A model generated the notes under the pieces. That model did no database searches and had not been told where the DNA came from. It was given only the letters and a program-made list of their open reading frames with translations. Below, one piece after another: positions 63,371 to 64,000 of a stretch of 64,000 bases of DNA. Location: the NCBI GenBank assembly GCA_018389105.1, contig JACATO010000968.1:956501-1020500 (forward strand), given 5' to 3'. The position numbers and the translations under genes were made by a program. Source of the stretch: Nautilus pompilius (Eukaryota > Mollusca > Cephalopoda > Nautilida > Nautilidae). The first letter of the stretch is position 1, and every line of letters starts with the position of its first letter.

Positions 63371-64000
63371 CAGGTTTCGGACCCTACATGGCTTTGGCCA
63401 CCACCCTCCACTCCCTTCTCCTCGGAGATACACACGCATACAAGAACTTTCACACGCACCCTCACGCAACGCACGCACCACAAAAAGATTTTAAAAAAGA
63501 CAAGTATGAAGCAAACTGGCTTGATGTGACTAAGGGCCAGCCCCCTTTGGTGAACTGGGTTTAGTGTGGTTTCTTCTCTATACTACTCACTGGGCATGGC
63601 CCCTTTTTTTTTTCATAGTTAACTAGAGAAATTGGATGCCACCAGGTTATCTCCCCACTATACCACATGCTTAGTACTCAACTGAGACCCCCAATACATT
63701 CATGTGGAGAAGAATTAACTACGAGTTTGGATTATTTTTAAACTTTAAACAGTAATTGCGGATTTTATTGTTTAAGTACAAATGTTAGTACTAAGTGCAA
63801 AAGGTTTGATAAAAAGAAAATAAAAATAAGGATTGTAGTTTCAGAGTCCAGAATTATCTTTGGCATTTTTTAAAAATATTATATGAATATAGGGTTAGCG
63901 TAACTCTCAGCATACTTATTCACCATCTTTTAGTCCCTCTGTGTTTTGGTGTCTGGCCATTACTGCATGCTGGTGAGGAGATTTCTGGTATTTTTGGTTT
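63371..64000. other. Non-coding end of the window
   Basis: A CA/CG-rich stretch at about 63,420-63,480 and a less AT-rich part to about 63,690 may belong to the same repeat as the hairpin chain: AAGGGCCAG at 63,533-63,541 is complementary to CTGGCCCTT at 63,334-63,342. The remainder is AT-rich and featureless. Confidence 0.4.

Noticed and set aside
1-64000. CRISPR arrays, rRNA, bacterial operons, true tRNA genes
   Set aside because: No spaced direct repeats of CRISPR type, no rRNA core sequences and no complete tRNA cloverleaf were seen; the A/B-box matches found belong to SINEs.

Overview
The window reads as nuclear DNA of an animal, most likely an invertebrate. It is strongly AT-rich and full of homopolymer runs and microsatellites. 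It has almost no long open frames, contains GT-AG style splice signals, and carries fossils of typical animal transposons: Tc1/mariner types, hAT, piggyBac-like, tRNA-derived SINEs and one LTR-retrotransposon gag remnant. A mollusc or other lophotrochozoan would fit the repeat spectrum. That is inference, and I see no sequence that fixes the phylum. There is no sign of a prokaryotic, plasmid, viral or organelle genome.

Layout. Only one segment looks like a host coding exon: about 6,899-7,016 on the plus strand. It has a good acceptor, an ATG in a fair context, an acidic/polar N-terminus with an IKTE sumoylation-type motif, and a possible donor. If real, it is the first coding exon of a plus-strand gene, possibly a transcription factor, and most of the rest would be its intron or flank. 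Two weaker exon-like segments with good donors lie at 56,763-56,847 and 57,071-57,125. Everything else is non-coding or mobile.

Mobile elements from left to right: a tRNA-type SINE (7.3-7.6 kb); an LTR-retrotransposon gag fossil (12.6-13.1 kb); a minus-strand helix-turn-helix fragment of a mariner-like transposase (13.56-13.79 kb); a minus-strand SINE (15.5-15.7 kb); a DDxD mariner-like transposase fossil (17.3-18.3 kb); a tiny TTAA-flanked piggyBac-like element (27.0-27.2 kb); a complete-ended but dead DD34E Tc1 element with TA target duplications (30.79-32.07 kb); a second SINE with a perfect 97-bp internal duplication (39.3-39.6 kb); a second Tc1 fossil (41.8-42.7 kb); a non-autonomous hAT element with an exact 8-bp target duplication (48.09-48.81 kb); an internally deleted mariner (62.5-63.1 kb); and a compact chain of hairpins of unknown origin (63.26-63.37 kb).

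Tandem DNA includes a 1-kb GA-rich satellite with higher-order structure (50.0-51.0 kb), a 240-bp CT array (26.1-26.3 kb), a four-copy 49-bp minisatellite (45.1-45.3 kb) and many dinucleotide and trinucleotide arrays. Several less AT-rich, unique-looking islands (near 5.3, 21.3, 25.6, 29.0, 32.5, 38.9 and 52.9 kb) could be regulatory elements, unrecognised exons or old repeats. All composition statements are by eye.
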